From: Actinomycetota bacterium
GTDB taxonomy: Bacteria > Actinomycetota > Acidimicrobiia > Acidimicrobiales > Ilumatobacteraceae
Length of the DNA stretch: 32,860 nt
Assembly (NCBI GenBank): GCA_017856115.1
Contig: JAFMFM010000019.1
Span: forward strand, 1 to 32,860
Direction: 5' to 3'
The notes under the pieces were generated by a model, which was not told where the DNA came from, ran no database searches, and saw only the letters and a program-made list of their open reading frames with translations. Below are positions 1 through 7,184 of the stretch, one piece after another. Position 1 is the first letter of the stretch; the number at the start of each line of letters is the position of its first letter. Both the position numbers and the translations under genes were made by a program.

Positions 1-40
1 GGTCATGGGGCTGGGTCGTTCCCTGGATGAAGTCGGGTGG

Positions 41-1003
41 TTAGAAGGTTTCTTTGGGGCGCGTGGCCGAGTTTTCGAGCCGTGCCACCTTCGTGATGGC
101 ACGACGCATCTGACGCACACCATAGCGGGCCCCCGTGCGACGTTGCGCTTCGCGGGCCACGCTTACTGCGCGTTCGAACGCGCGGCGGTAGTTCCCGAGC
201 ATGCGGGCTTCCATGTCGCTCAGCAAGAGAGGCTCCACGCTCGGAGCCCAGTCGCGACGCGGGAAATCGAACGCCTCGTAGTCGGACGCGTAGGTGGCCA
301 TCAGGCGGTTGGCGGTGTGGATGTCGCACACCCGCTCCACGCGCACCCCCAAGCCCTCGTTGAGTCGCTCCGGGACGATGGGCTTTCCGGAACGTGCGGT
401 GAGCACCCGGGCCAGCGCGTCGATTTCGCCCGGCTGGTCGACGCGCACCAGGGTGTCGTAGTCGATCACATCGGGGCGTGCCAGGTTGGTCTGGGGAAGG
501 AAATGGTGGTCGGTCATGAAGACGTCGGCCTTCTCGCCGAGCACCTTGGCAAAATGCGCGAAGGATGCAGCGAGATCGACGCGTCCGTCGGTGCGCACGT
601 CGTGGGCCAGTTCGATGAGGGTCTTGGTGCGCCTGTGTGCCCGCATGAAGATTCGGTTCTCCCAGGCCGAGTATGCGCGGGAGATCGGGTCGCGCACACT
701 GGTTACCCGCAGCCAGTCGGGTGAAGTGAGCATGTGGCGTTTGTCCCGCGCGGAGAAGTCGGCCAACGTCGACAAGCCGTTCACCTGCGGATGATGAATG
801 GTCTGCGCACGTGACACGTGCATGACGGCCAGTCGATCGACCACGTCGGAATTCCGCGTTCCTTCCGCGGTGGCCAGCATCATCTTGATGGTGGTGCACG
901 CCGCCTTCGGGGTCGGCGTATACAGAACCCGCATCCGAGGGGCAACGAGTACCAGCGGTGCGATGGAGTGGAGTGCGGCGTCGTTGCTCTTGCTTCTTTT
1001 CAC
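41..1003 (-). CDS. Sulfotransferase family 2-like protein, paralogue 1
   Basis: A 320-residue protein, last of three tandem sulfotransferase paralogues. The N-terminal segment YTPTPKAACTTIK (about residues 28-40) matches the 5'-phosphosulfate-binding loop of Sulfotransfer_2 enzymes, which transfer sulfate from PAPS to carbohydrate or similar acceptors. The segment VRDPISRAYSAWENR (about 103-117) matches the 3'-phosphate-binding motif with its conserved Arg and Ser. No signal peptide or membrane helix is evident, so cytoplasmic action is likely. It starts with GTG and overlaps the stop of paralogue 2 by 4 bases (GTGA), so the two are probably translationally coupled. Its place downstream of cysDNC implies that PAPS is supplied by the same transcript. 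The acceptor cannot be read from sequence. The C-terminus is basic (RRTGARYGVRQMRRA), a feature kept in all three copies. Confidence 0.85.
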   Translation of the reverse strand: MKRSKSNDAALHSIAPLVLVAPRMRVLYTPTPKAACTTIKMMLATAEGTRNSDVVDRLAVMHVSRAQTIHHPQVNGLSTLADFSARDKRHMLTSPDWLRVTSVRDPISRAYSAWENRIFMRAHRRTKTLIELAHDVRTDGRVDLAASFAHFAKVLGEKADVFMTDHHFLPQTNLARPDVIDYDTLVRVDQPGEIDALARVLTARSGKPIVPERLNEGLGVRVERVCDIHTANRLMATYASDYEAFDFPRRDWAPSVEPLLLSDMEARMLGNYRRAFERAVSVAREAQRRTGARYGVRQMRRAITKVARLENSATRPKETF

Positions 1004-1971
1004 CAGTGAATTCCGCGGGGGGTGTTGTACATACGTCCAAAAGTAATTCGTCGCAGGAAGGCCTTGCGAATTTGGCGAACTCCGAATCGCGCCGACATCT
1101 TTGACTGTGCAGCCCGTGACACACTTGTTACACGTTCGACGGATTGTCGCACCAGTGTGACGAGTTGCGTTTCTGAAGCACTCAGCACGTACGGCTCGAC
1201 GCTTGGTGCGAATGCGCGACGCTCGAAGCCGAACGCGTCGTAGTCGGACCGATACACCGACATCAGACGAGCGGCGGTGGCTGCATCACATGCGCGATCC
1301 AGTGGCACTCCGATGCTTTCGTTGTGTCGCTGCGGTTGGATGTCCTTCCCCGAACGTTCACGGAACACCGCGGCGATCGAGTCGACCCCGCCCGGCTCGT
1401 CCACCCGCACGAGAAGGTCGTACCGCACGGCATCGGTTCGTACCACCTGGGATTGCGGCACGAAGTGGTGGTCGCGCATGAAGGCCTGGGGCTGCTGCTC
1501 GAGCGCCTCGGAGAATCGGGCGAAACTCGCCGTCATGTCGATGCATCCGTCGCGCAGCACGTCGGGCGCCAGTTCGAAGCCGCCGTCGGTTCGTCCGGGA
1601 GCGCGCATGAAGATGCGATTTTCCCACGCCGAGTACGAACGAGCAACCGGGTCGCGCAGTGCGGCCAAACGAATCCACTCCGGCGACTCGAGGATCTCCT
1701 CCACCTGGTGCGGGGGAAGTTCGTTCAGTTTCTGCAGTCCGCTCACGTGGCGGTTGTGGATGGTTTGACTGCGGTGCAGGTTGGCGGCCAAAAGACGCGG
1801 AATGACGTCGGTTCGAAGCGACCCTTCGGCTTCCGCCAGCATCCATTTGATGGTGGTGCAGGCCACCTTGGTGGTGGGGGTGTACAGCACCTTCAAGCCC
1901 GGGGCAACCAGGGTTGATCGGCCGATGTGTCGAACAGCGGGAGTGGATCGGCCGACGGCGTGCACGGTCAT
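1000..1971 (-). CDS. Sulfotransferase family 2-like protein, paralogue 2
   Basis: A 323-residue protein, colinear with its two neighbours with almost no gaps. The PAPS 5'-phosphosulfate loop reads YTPTTKVACTTIK and the 3'-phosphate motif reads LRDPVARSYSAWENR. Both catalytic landmarks are intact, so this is not a decaying copy. The N-terminus differs from the other copies (MTVHAVGRSTPAVRH) and the mid-region acceptor-binding part is also divergent, which suggests a different acceptor or site specificity. The ATG start lies 6 bases after the stop of paralogue 3, and its stop overlaps the GTG start of paralogue 1. The C-terminus again ends in a basic helix (MSARFGVRQIRKAFLRR). Membership of the PAPS-dependent family is clear; the substrate is unknown. 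Confidence 0.85.
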   Translation of the reverse strand: MTVHAVGRSTPAVRHIGRSTLVAPGLKVLYTPTTKVACTTIKWMLAEAEGSLRTDVIPRLLAANLHRSQTIHNRHVSGLQKLNELPPHQVEEILESPEWIRLAALRDPVARSYSAWENRIFMRAPGRTDGGFELAPDVLRDGCIDMTASFARFSEALEQQPQAFMRDHHFVPQSQVVRTDAVRYDLLVRVDEPGGVDSIAAVFRERSGKDIQPQRHNESIGVPLDRACDAATAARLMSVYRSDYDAFGFERRAFAPSVEPYVLSASETQLVTLVRQSVERVTSVSRAAQSKMSARFGVRQIRKAFLRRITFGRMYNTPRGIHW

Positions 1972-1977
1972 CGGGGC

Positions 1978-2940
1978 TCAGTGATCCAACACGCGGTAGT
2001 CGCGAAAGGCACGACCGCCGGTGGCCCGACGCATGACGGCCTTTCGAATCTGGCGGAAGCCATAGCGTGCGCCCGCCTGTTTGGCCGACGCTTGCGACAC
2101 GCTGAGCAAACGTTCCATCACGCCACGCAACTGATACACGAGTTGCGTCTCGGCGCTGCTCAGCAGGTAGGGCTCGACGCTTGGGGCGTAGTCCCGCTTC
2201 TCGAATCCGAATGCTTCGTAGTCCATGAAGTAGGTGGCCATGAGTCGGTTGGCGGTGTGCACGTCGCACAACTTTGTGAGGTCCACCTTCATGCCCTCGT
2301 TCAGTCGCGATGCGGTGATGGTCTTTCCCGATCGCTCGCTGATGAGGTTCGACAAGCGGTCCATGTCGTTCTTTTTGTCCACGCGAATGAGCATGTCGTA
2401 GTTGATGACGTCGGTTCGCACGATGTGCGCCTGGGGTAGGAAATGTTGGTCGATGGTGAATGCGTCGGTGTGTTCACCGAGCATTCGGGCGAACAACGCA
2501 AAGCTGGCGGCGAGGTCGATCCGGCCATCCACCAATACGTCCTGGGAGAGTTCGATGGCGCGGGCGGTTTCGCCCGGAGCGCGGCGGAAAATGCGGTTCT
2601 CCCACGCCGAGTACGACCGTGCAACAGGGTCGCGCAACGCCGCGACCCGTACCCAGTCGGAGGATCGGAAGATGTTGTCGATCTCCCGCTTGGGTAGGTC
2701 CACCAGTCGGGGTAGCCCGTTGATCACCGGGTCATGGATGGTTTGTGGTCGTGACACGCTCGGATTGGTGATCTGGTCGATCAGGTCGGTCCGATGCGAC
2801 TGCTCGGCGGTGGCCAACATCAACTTGATGGTGCTGCACGCCACCTTCGGTGTCGGCGTGTACATGATCTTGAGGCTCGGTGCCACCAACGTGAGACCAC
2901 CGATGGCCAAGAGCGACGTGTCGGAGGGGAAAACGTTCAT
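1978..2940 (-). CDS. Sulfotransferase family 2-like protein, paralogue 3
   Basis: A 320-residue protein, first of the three sulfotransferases in transcription order, starting 3 bases after the cysC stop. The 5'-phosphosulfate loop YTPTPKVACSTIK (residues 27-39, Lys39 being the expected catalytic/binding Lys) and the 3'-phosphate motif LRDPVARSYSAWENR are intact. A shared block DRLSNLISERSGK and the pattern CDVHTANRLMATY occur at matching positions in paralogue 1, so these two look closer to each other than to paralogue 2. No export signal is visible. The tight spacing to cysC (APS kinase, the enzyme that makes PAPS) is the strongest contextual evidence that the sulfate donor is PAPS. The acceptor is not deducible. 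Confidence 0.86.
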   Translation of the reverse strand: MNVFPSDTSLLAIGGLTLVAPSLKIMYTPTPKVACSTIKLMLATAEQSHRTDLIDQITNPSVSRPQTIHDPVINGLPRLVDLPKREIDNIFRSSDWVRVAALRDPVARSYSAWENRIFRRAPGETARAIELSQDVLVDGRIDLAASFALFARMLGEHTDAFTIDQHFLPQAHIVRTDVINYDMLIRVDKKNDMDRLSNLISERSGKTITASRLNEGMKVDLTKLCDVHTANRLMATYFMDYEAFGFEKRDYAPSVEPYLLSSAETQLVYQLRGVMERLLSVSQASAKQAGARYGFRQIRKAVMRRATGGRAFRDYRVLDH

Positions 2941-2943
2941 CGT

Positions 2944-3591
2944 TCAGTGATCGGCCGTGCCGAGCACACCAAGTTGCCCCAGGTGTTCCAGCACGCGACG
3001 CACCGATTCTGTCACGCTCTCACCGTCTCGGGCGACCACGACATCGGGCGAGGTTGGCGCCTCGTACGGCGCATCCACACCACTCAGGCCGCTCATCTCG
3101 CCACGACGAACCTTGCCGTACATTCCCTTTGTATCGCGACGCTCGCATTCGGCGAGCGAGGCGGCCACGTGCACCTCGACGAAGTCGAGCCCCGCACCCT
3201 CGTGGGCCACCCGTACGCGGGCGCGGTCGGCGGCAAACGGGCTGATGATCGGCACGATTGCGACGACGCCGGCATCCGCGAACAGTCGTGCCACCTCGCC
3301 GACACGCCGCACGTTCTCGGTGCGGTCGGCGTCAGTGAACCCGAGATTGGCATTGAGTCCGTGACGCAGGTTGTCGGCATCCAGCACGTACCCGAGTACC
3401 GAGCGCTGCAGCAACTCGCGCGAGAGGGCGTCGGCGATGGTCGACTTTCCCGATCCCGACAAACCGGTGAGCCACACCGTGGCGCCGTGCACGTGGTGGT
3501 GGGCCCAGCGTTGTTCGCGCGACACGGCAGGTTCGTGCCACACGGCGGCGTTGCCGGGCCCAGTGGCCCCGGGTGATGACGCGGTGCTCAT
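2944..3591 (-). CDS. cysC: Adenylyl-sulfate (APS) kinase
   Basis: A 215-residue protein that phosphorylates APS to PAPS. The P-loop GLSGSGKST is clear, followed by the family segments LDADNLRHGLNANLGF (the APS-binding DxDNxRxGLxxxLGF signature) and APYEAPTSPDVVV near the C-terminus. An N-terminal extension of about 45 residues (MSTASSPGATG..., with WHEPAVSREQR just before the core) is normal for bacterial CysC. The ATG overlaps the cysN stop (ATGA at 3588-3591), so the upstream extension of the open frame to 3942 is discarded. In many bacteria CysC feeds assimilatory sulfate reduction; here it is followed immediately by three sulfotransferases, so its PAPS probably serves sulfation. Confidence 0.93.
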   Translation of the reverse strand: MSTASSPGATGPGNAAVWHEPAVSREQRWAHHHVHGATVWLTGLSGSGKSTIADALSRELLQRSVLGYVLDADNLRHGLNANLGFTDADRTENVRRVGEVARLFADAGVVAIVPIISPFAADRARVRVAHEGAGLDFVEVHVAASLAECERRDTKGMYGKVRRGEMSGLSGVDAPYEAPTSPDVVVARDGESVTESVRRVLEHLGQLGVLGTADH

Positions 3592-4844
3592 GTGCGAGGC
3601 GACAACAGCATGCCCGCGGCACACGTTTGACCGGTGTGCTCGTCCACCAGGATGAACGATCCGGTGGTGCGGTTGGCGTGGTAATCGTCGTAGAACAAGG
3701 GCGCGGTGGTGTGTATCTCCACCCGTCCGATCTCGTTGAGTGCCAGTGACCTGACGTCGGCCTCGCGATGCAGGGTGGAGATGTTGAGCCGGTACAGCAC
3801 GCTGGTTACCTTTGCGCGAGCCGACTTGGTGGTGTGTTTGATCGCGTAGATCTTGTCCGGTTGGAGGGGTGCGGCATCGTCCATCCAGCACAACATGGCC
3901 TCGAGCGACTGTGCCTGGCGCGGGCGGTTGTTGGGGCGACAAATCATGTCGCCGCGGGCAATGGAGAGGTCGTCGGCCAGAAGCAGCGTTGCGGAGTGTC
4001 CGGGTTCGGCCTGCACGAGCGGGCCGTTTGGTGAGTCGATTCCCGTGATGGTGGTGGTGAGTCCTGACGGCAACACCATCACGTCATCGCCCACTCGAAA
4101 CACGCCACCGGCGACACGCCCGGCGTATCCGCGGTAGTCGTGGTGCTCGGCGCGCTGCGGACGAATCACGTACTGAACGGGGAATCGCGCATCCACCCGG
4201 TTGTCGTCGCTCGCGGTATACACGTTTTCCAAGTGGTGCAGGAGCGTCGGCCCCTCGAACCACGTGAGGTTGGGTGAACGGCTCACCACGTTGTCGCCCT
4301 GCAGGGCGCTGATGGGCAGGAACGTGACGTCTCGCAACGACAGGCGCGAGGCGAACTCCTCGAACTCGTCGCGAATGCGGTGGAACACCTCGGGCGACCA
4401 GTCGACGAGGTCCATCTTGTTCACACAGATCACCAAGTGGGGTACACCGAGGAGCGAGGCGAGCAAACTGTGTCGTCGGGTCTGTTCGACGATCCCGGTT
4501 CGCGCATCCACCAGCACGATCGCAAGGTCAACGTTGGAAGCACCGGTGATCATGTTTCTTGTGTATTGGATGTGCCCCGGGCAGTCGGCGATGATGAAAC
4601 TTCGCTTTGGTGTGGCGAAATACCGGTACGCCACGTCGATGGTGATTCCTTGTTCGCGCTCGGCTCGCAAGCCGTCGGTGAGCAAGGAGAGATCCACGTA
4701 GTCGGTACCACGACGTTTGCTCACGTTCTCGATGTGCTCCAACTGATCCTCGAAAATGCTCTTGGAGTCGTAGAGCAGTCGGCCGATGAGCGTCGACTTT
4801 CCGTCGTCGACAGACCCCACCGTGGCGAAACGAAGGCGTTCCAT
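3588..4844 (-). CDS. cysN: Sulfate adenylyltransferase subunit 1 (GTPase)
   Basis: A 418-residue EF-Tu-like GTPase that powers ATP-sulfurylase. The G1 motif GSVDDGKST lies at residues 10-18, the G3 motif DCPGHIQYTRNM follows, and the G4 motif NKMDLVDW is present; domains 2/3 cover the C-terminal half. It is slightly short compared with E. coli CysN (about 475 aa) because it begins right at the GTPase core. The ATG at 4844 was chosen because it sits directly before the conserved LRFATVGSVDDGKS strand; the longer open frame upstream is an antisense-like shadow of cysD. It ends with a 4-base overlap with cysC and lies 29 bases after cysD. There is no CysC fusion; APS kinase is a separate gene. 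Confidence 0.93.
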   Translation of the reverse strand: MERLRFATVGSVDDGKSTLIGRLLYDSKSIFEDQLEHIENVSKRRGTDYVDLSLLTDGLRAEREQGITIDVAYRYFATPKRSFIIADCPGHIQYTRNMITGASNVDLAIVLVDARTGIVEQTRRHSLLASLLGVPHLVICVNKMDLVDWSPEVFHRIRDEFEEFASRLSLRDVTFLPISALQGDNVVSRSPNLTWFEGPTLLHHLENVYTASDDNRVDARFPVQYVIRPQRAEHHDYRGYAGRVAGGVFRVGDDVMVLPSGLTTTITGIDSPNGPLVQAEPGHSATLLLADDLSIARGDMICRPNNRPRQAQSLEAMLCWMDDAAPLQPDKIYAIKHTTKSARAKVTSVLYRLNISTLHREADVRSLALNEIGRVEIHTTAPLFYDDYHANRTTGSFILVDEHTGQTCAAGMLLSPRT

Positions 4845-4873
4845 CAGACGTGTCTCGGCAATCCGCGGATCAT

Positions 4874-5770
4874 CTAGAAGTAGCCCTGCTTCTTGCGGTC
4901 TTCCATGCCCGCTTCGCTGATGCGGTCGTCGGCGCGGGTGGCGCCGCGTTCGGTGACCCGGGCAGCGGCGGTTTCGGCGATGATCTGCTCGAGCGTGGTG
5001 GCCGTCGACTCGATGGCGGCGGTGCACGTGGCGTCGCCCACCGTGCGGAATCGAACCAGTTGTTCGCTCACGGGTTCGTCGGCATCCGGGGAGAGGAACG
5101 GCGACTCGGCCATCCACATGCCGTCACGGCGGAACACTCGGCGTCGGTGCGCAAAGTAGATGCTCGGGAGGGCAATGTCGTACTCCTCGACGAATCGCCA
5201 AATGTCCAGTTCGGTCCAGTTCGACAACGGGAAGATCCTGAAGTGCTCACCCGGTTTGTGGCGACCGTTGTAGATGCCCCACAGCTCGGGGCGCTGTGTC
5301 TTGGGATCCCACTGTCCGAAGGAGTCGCGAAACGAATACACCCGCTCCTTGGCACGGGCACGTTCCTCGTCCCGACGGGCTCCGCCGAACACGGCGTCGA
5401 ACTTGTGTTCAGCAATGGAGTCGAGCAGGGTGACCGTTTGCAGGGGGTTGCGGCTGGCACGAGGTCCGGTGACGTCCTGGATGCGGCCGGCGTCGATCGA
5501 CGCCTGCACGGACCCCACGAGGAGCTGTACATCCAACTCGGCCACGGTGCGGTCCCGGAACTCGATCACCTCGGGGAAATTGTGTCCGGTATCGATGTGC
5601 ATCACCGGAAAGGGCACCCGAGCCGGGGCGAAGGCCCGAACGGCCAGGTGGAGCATGACCACGGAGTCCTTCCCACCCGAGAACAGCATGACGGGGCGCT
5701 CGAACTCGGCTGCCACCTCGCGGATGATGGTGACCGACTCGTCGACCAGACCGCGCAACGCCGATTTCAC
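4874..5770 (-). CDS. cysD: Sulfate adenylyltransferase subunit 2
   Basis: A 298-residue N-type ATP pyrophosphatase that adenylates sulfate to APS together with CysN. The PP-loop PVMLFSGGKDSVVMLHLA is intact, as are HIDTGHNFPEV, GGARRDEERARAKERV, and WTELDIWRFVEEY with LPSIYFAH. The GTG at 5770 is preferred because it places the conserved ESVTIIREVAAEFERP about 10 residues from the N-terminus and gives the family length (about 300 aa); the frame stays open to 5926 but the extra residues look non-coding. This is the first gene of the six-gene sulfation operon. No cysH, sulfite reductase or sulfate transporter accompanies it, unlike assimilatory clusters. Confidence 0.92.
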   Translation of the reverse strand: MKSALRGLVDESVTIIREVAAEFERPVMLFSGGKDSVVMLHLAVRAFAPARVPFPVMHIDTGHNFPEVIEFRDRTVAELDVQLLVGSVQASIDAGRIQDVTGPRASRNPLQTVTLLDSIAEHKFDAVFGGARRDEERARAKERVYSFRDSFGQWDPKTQRPELWGIYNGRHKPGEHFRIFPLSNWTELDIWRFVEEYDIALPSIYFAHRRRVFRRDGMWMAESPFLSPDADEPVSEQLVRFRTVGDATCTAAIESTATTLEQIIAETAAARVTERGATRADDRISEAGMEDRKKQGYF

Positions 5771-5951
5771 AGGTAAAACACTAAGCGTCGGGAGGGGGAG
5801 GTCGGGCGATGGGGCGAGGCGATCGTGGCGACGCAGTCGGACTGATTTTTCGTACAACTTGCCGTGCGCAGGGGCTCGGCAAATTGCATGCGTGTTATTC
5901 TGAGAACGCGCCGCATGGCGCGCCACTCACACACCAAAAAGGGGAGCACGA
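5771..5951. promoter_or_regulatory. Divergent intergenic region between cysD and the BMP lipoprotein gene
   Basis: This 181-base spacer separates two divergent operons and must carry both promoters. On the plus strand a -10-like TATTCT lies at 5896-5901 without a convincing -35. A good ribosome binding site (GGGGAG) precedes the ATG at 5952 by about 6 bases. No clear operator or riboswitch was seen. Confidence 0.4.
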
Positions 5952-7103
5952 ATGAAACGACGAAAGGTAATCGCTGCAGCATTCGCTGCAGCAGCGATGA
6001 TCGTTGCCGCAGCCTGCGGTAGCGATGACGCAGCCGAAGAAGAGGCAGTTACCGAAGACACCGAAGCGGCCGCCGAAGAAACGTCGGAGCCCGCCGAGGA
6101 CTACAGCATGGTCAAGGCCGCCGTGGTGTACCTCACCACACCGGGTGACCTGGGCTGGAGCTACATGCACGACCAGGGCATCGCGTACATGGAAGAGCAA
6201 CTCGGCATCGAGGTAACTCGACTCGAGCTCATTCCTGAAGGTGCAGAGGCCACTGCCGTGTTCGACAAACTCGCTCGCGACGGTTACAACCTCATCATGG
6301 GAACCTCGTTCGGTTACATGGACCCAATGCTCGAGGTTGCCGCGAAGTATCCGGACGTGTGCTTCCAGCACGCATCGGGCTACAAGACCGCCGACAACAT
6401 GGGTAACTACTTCGGTGCGATGGAAGAAGCGCGCTACCTCTCGGGCGTTGCCGCAGGTGCTGCATCGACGAGCGGCAAGCTCGGCTACGTTGCCGCATTC
6501 CCGATTCCGGAAGTGTTGCGCGGTATCAACGCCTTCACCCTTGGAGCCCGTTCGGTGAACCCGGATGCAACCGTGCAAGTTGCCTGGACCTCCACCTGGT
6601 ACGACCCGGCCAAGGAAAAGGAAGCCGCAGAGTCGCTGTTGGCGACCGGTGCCGACGTGTTGGGCATGCACCAGGACTCGTCCGCAACGGGTGAGGCTGC
6701 ACGTGAGGCAGGCGCCAAGTGGGTTGGTTACAACTCCGACGTTCGCGCGTCCGACTTCCCCGACACCTGGCTGACCGGCCCGGTATGGAACTGGGGACCG
6801 CACTACGTGAAGCTGGGTAAGGACGTTGCCGCGGGAATCTGCGACAACTCGCCGTACTACGGCACGATGGCGGACGGCATGATCACCCTCGGTGTGTTCG
6901 GTTCGAGTGTCTCGCAAGAGACGCAAGACCTCATCGCCGAAAAGGCGGCGGGCATCATCGATGGCTCGCTCGTGCCGTTCAGTGGTCCGATCAACGACAA
7001 CGAAGGCAATGAAGTAATCGCAGCGGGCGCCAGCGCCTCGCTCGGTGACTTGCTCGGTCAGTCGTACTTGGTCGAAGGAGCCATCGGCTCCGCGAAGGGC
7101 TGA
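5952..7103 (+). CDS. BMP-family ABC transporter substrate-binding lipoprotein
   Basis: A 383-residue exported lipoprotein of the Bmp/PnrA/Med family, which mostly bind purine nucleosides for ABC import. The N-terminus MKRRKVIAAAF... ends in the lipobox VAAAC with the lipidated Cys at residue 22, followed by an acidic, Ala/Glu-rich linker (about residues 25-50). The mature domain opens with AAVVYLTTPGDLGWSYMHDQ and carries family landmarks such as GYNLIMGTSFGYMDP, DVCFQHASGY, NYFGAMEEARYLSGVAAG and GVFGSSV. It is the first gene of a complete importer operon with the ATPase and two permeases downstream. A terminator-like hairpin follows, which could keep the binding protein more abundant than the other subunits. 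Substrate by family analogy only: nucleosides. Confidence 0.9.
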   Translation: MKRRKVIAAAFAAAAMIVAAACGSDDAAEEEAVTEDTEAAAEETSEPAEDYSMVKAAVVYLTTPGDLGWSYMHDQGIAYMEEQLGIEVTRLELIPEGAEATAVFDKLARDGYNLIMGTSFGYMDPMLEVAAKYPDVCFQHASGYKTADNMGNYFGAMEEARYLSGVAAGAASTSGKLGYVAAFPIPEVLRGINAFTLGARSVNPDATVQVAWTSTWYDPAKEKEAAESLLATGADVLGMHQDSSATGEAAREAGAKWVGYNSDVRASDFPDTWLTGPVWNWGPHYVKLGKDVAAGICDNSPYYGTMADGMITLGVFGSSVSQETQDLIAEKAAGIIDGSLVPFSGPINDNEGNEVIAAGASASLGDLLGQSYLVEGAIGSAKG

Positions 7104-7125
7104 TCACTTCGGTACTCGGCGTTAC

Positions 7126-7157
7126 AGCGCCCACCTCGTTTCGGCGGGGTGGGCGCT
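7126..7157 (+). terminator. Intrinsic terminator or attenuating hairpin after the BMP gene
   Basis: A perfect 10-bp stem (AGCGCCCACC at 7126-7135 pairing with GGTGGGCGCT at 7148-7157) around a 12-base loop, followed by TTTG and a T-rich stretch. It lies 22 bases after the lipoprotein stop and before the ATPase start, so partial termination between binding protein and transporter is plausible. Confidence 0.65.
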
Positions 7158-7184
7158 TTGCCGTTTGTGGCAAACTTGGCGGTT

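Noticed and set aside
3-1124. Long open frame antisense-like on the minus strand overlapping the sulfotransferase genes in another frame (373 codons)
   Set aside because: Arg/His/Pro-rich composition without any domain; it is a high-GC shadow of the real sulfotransferase frames.
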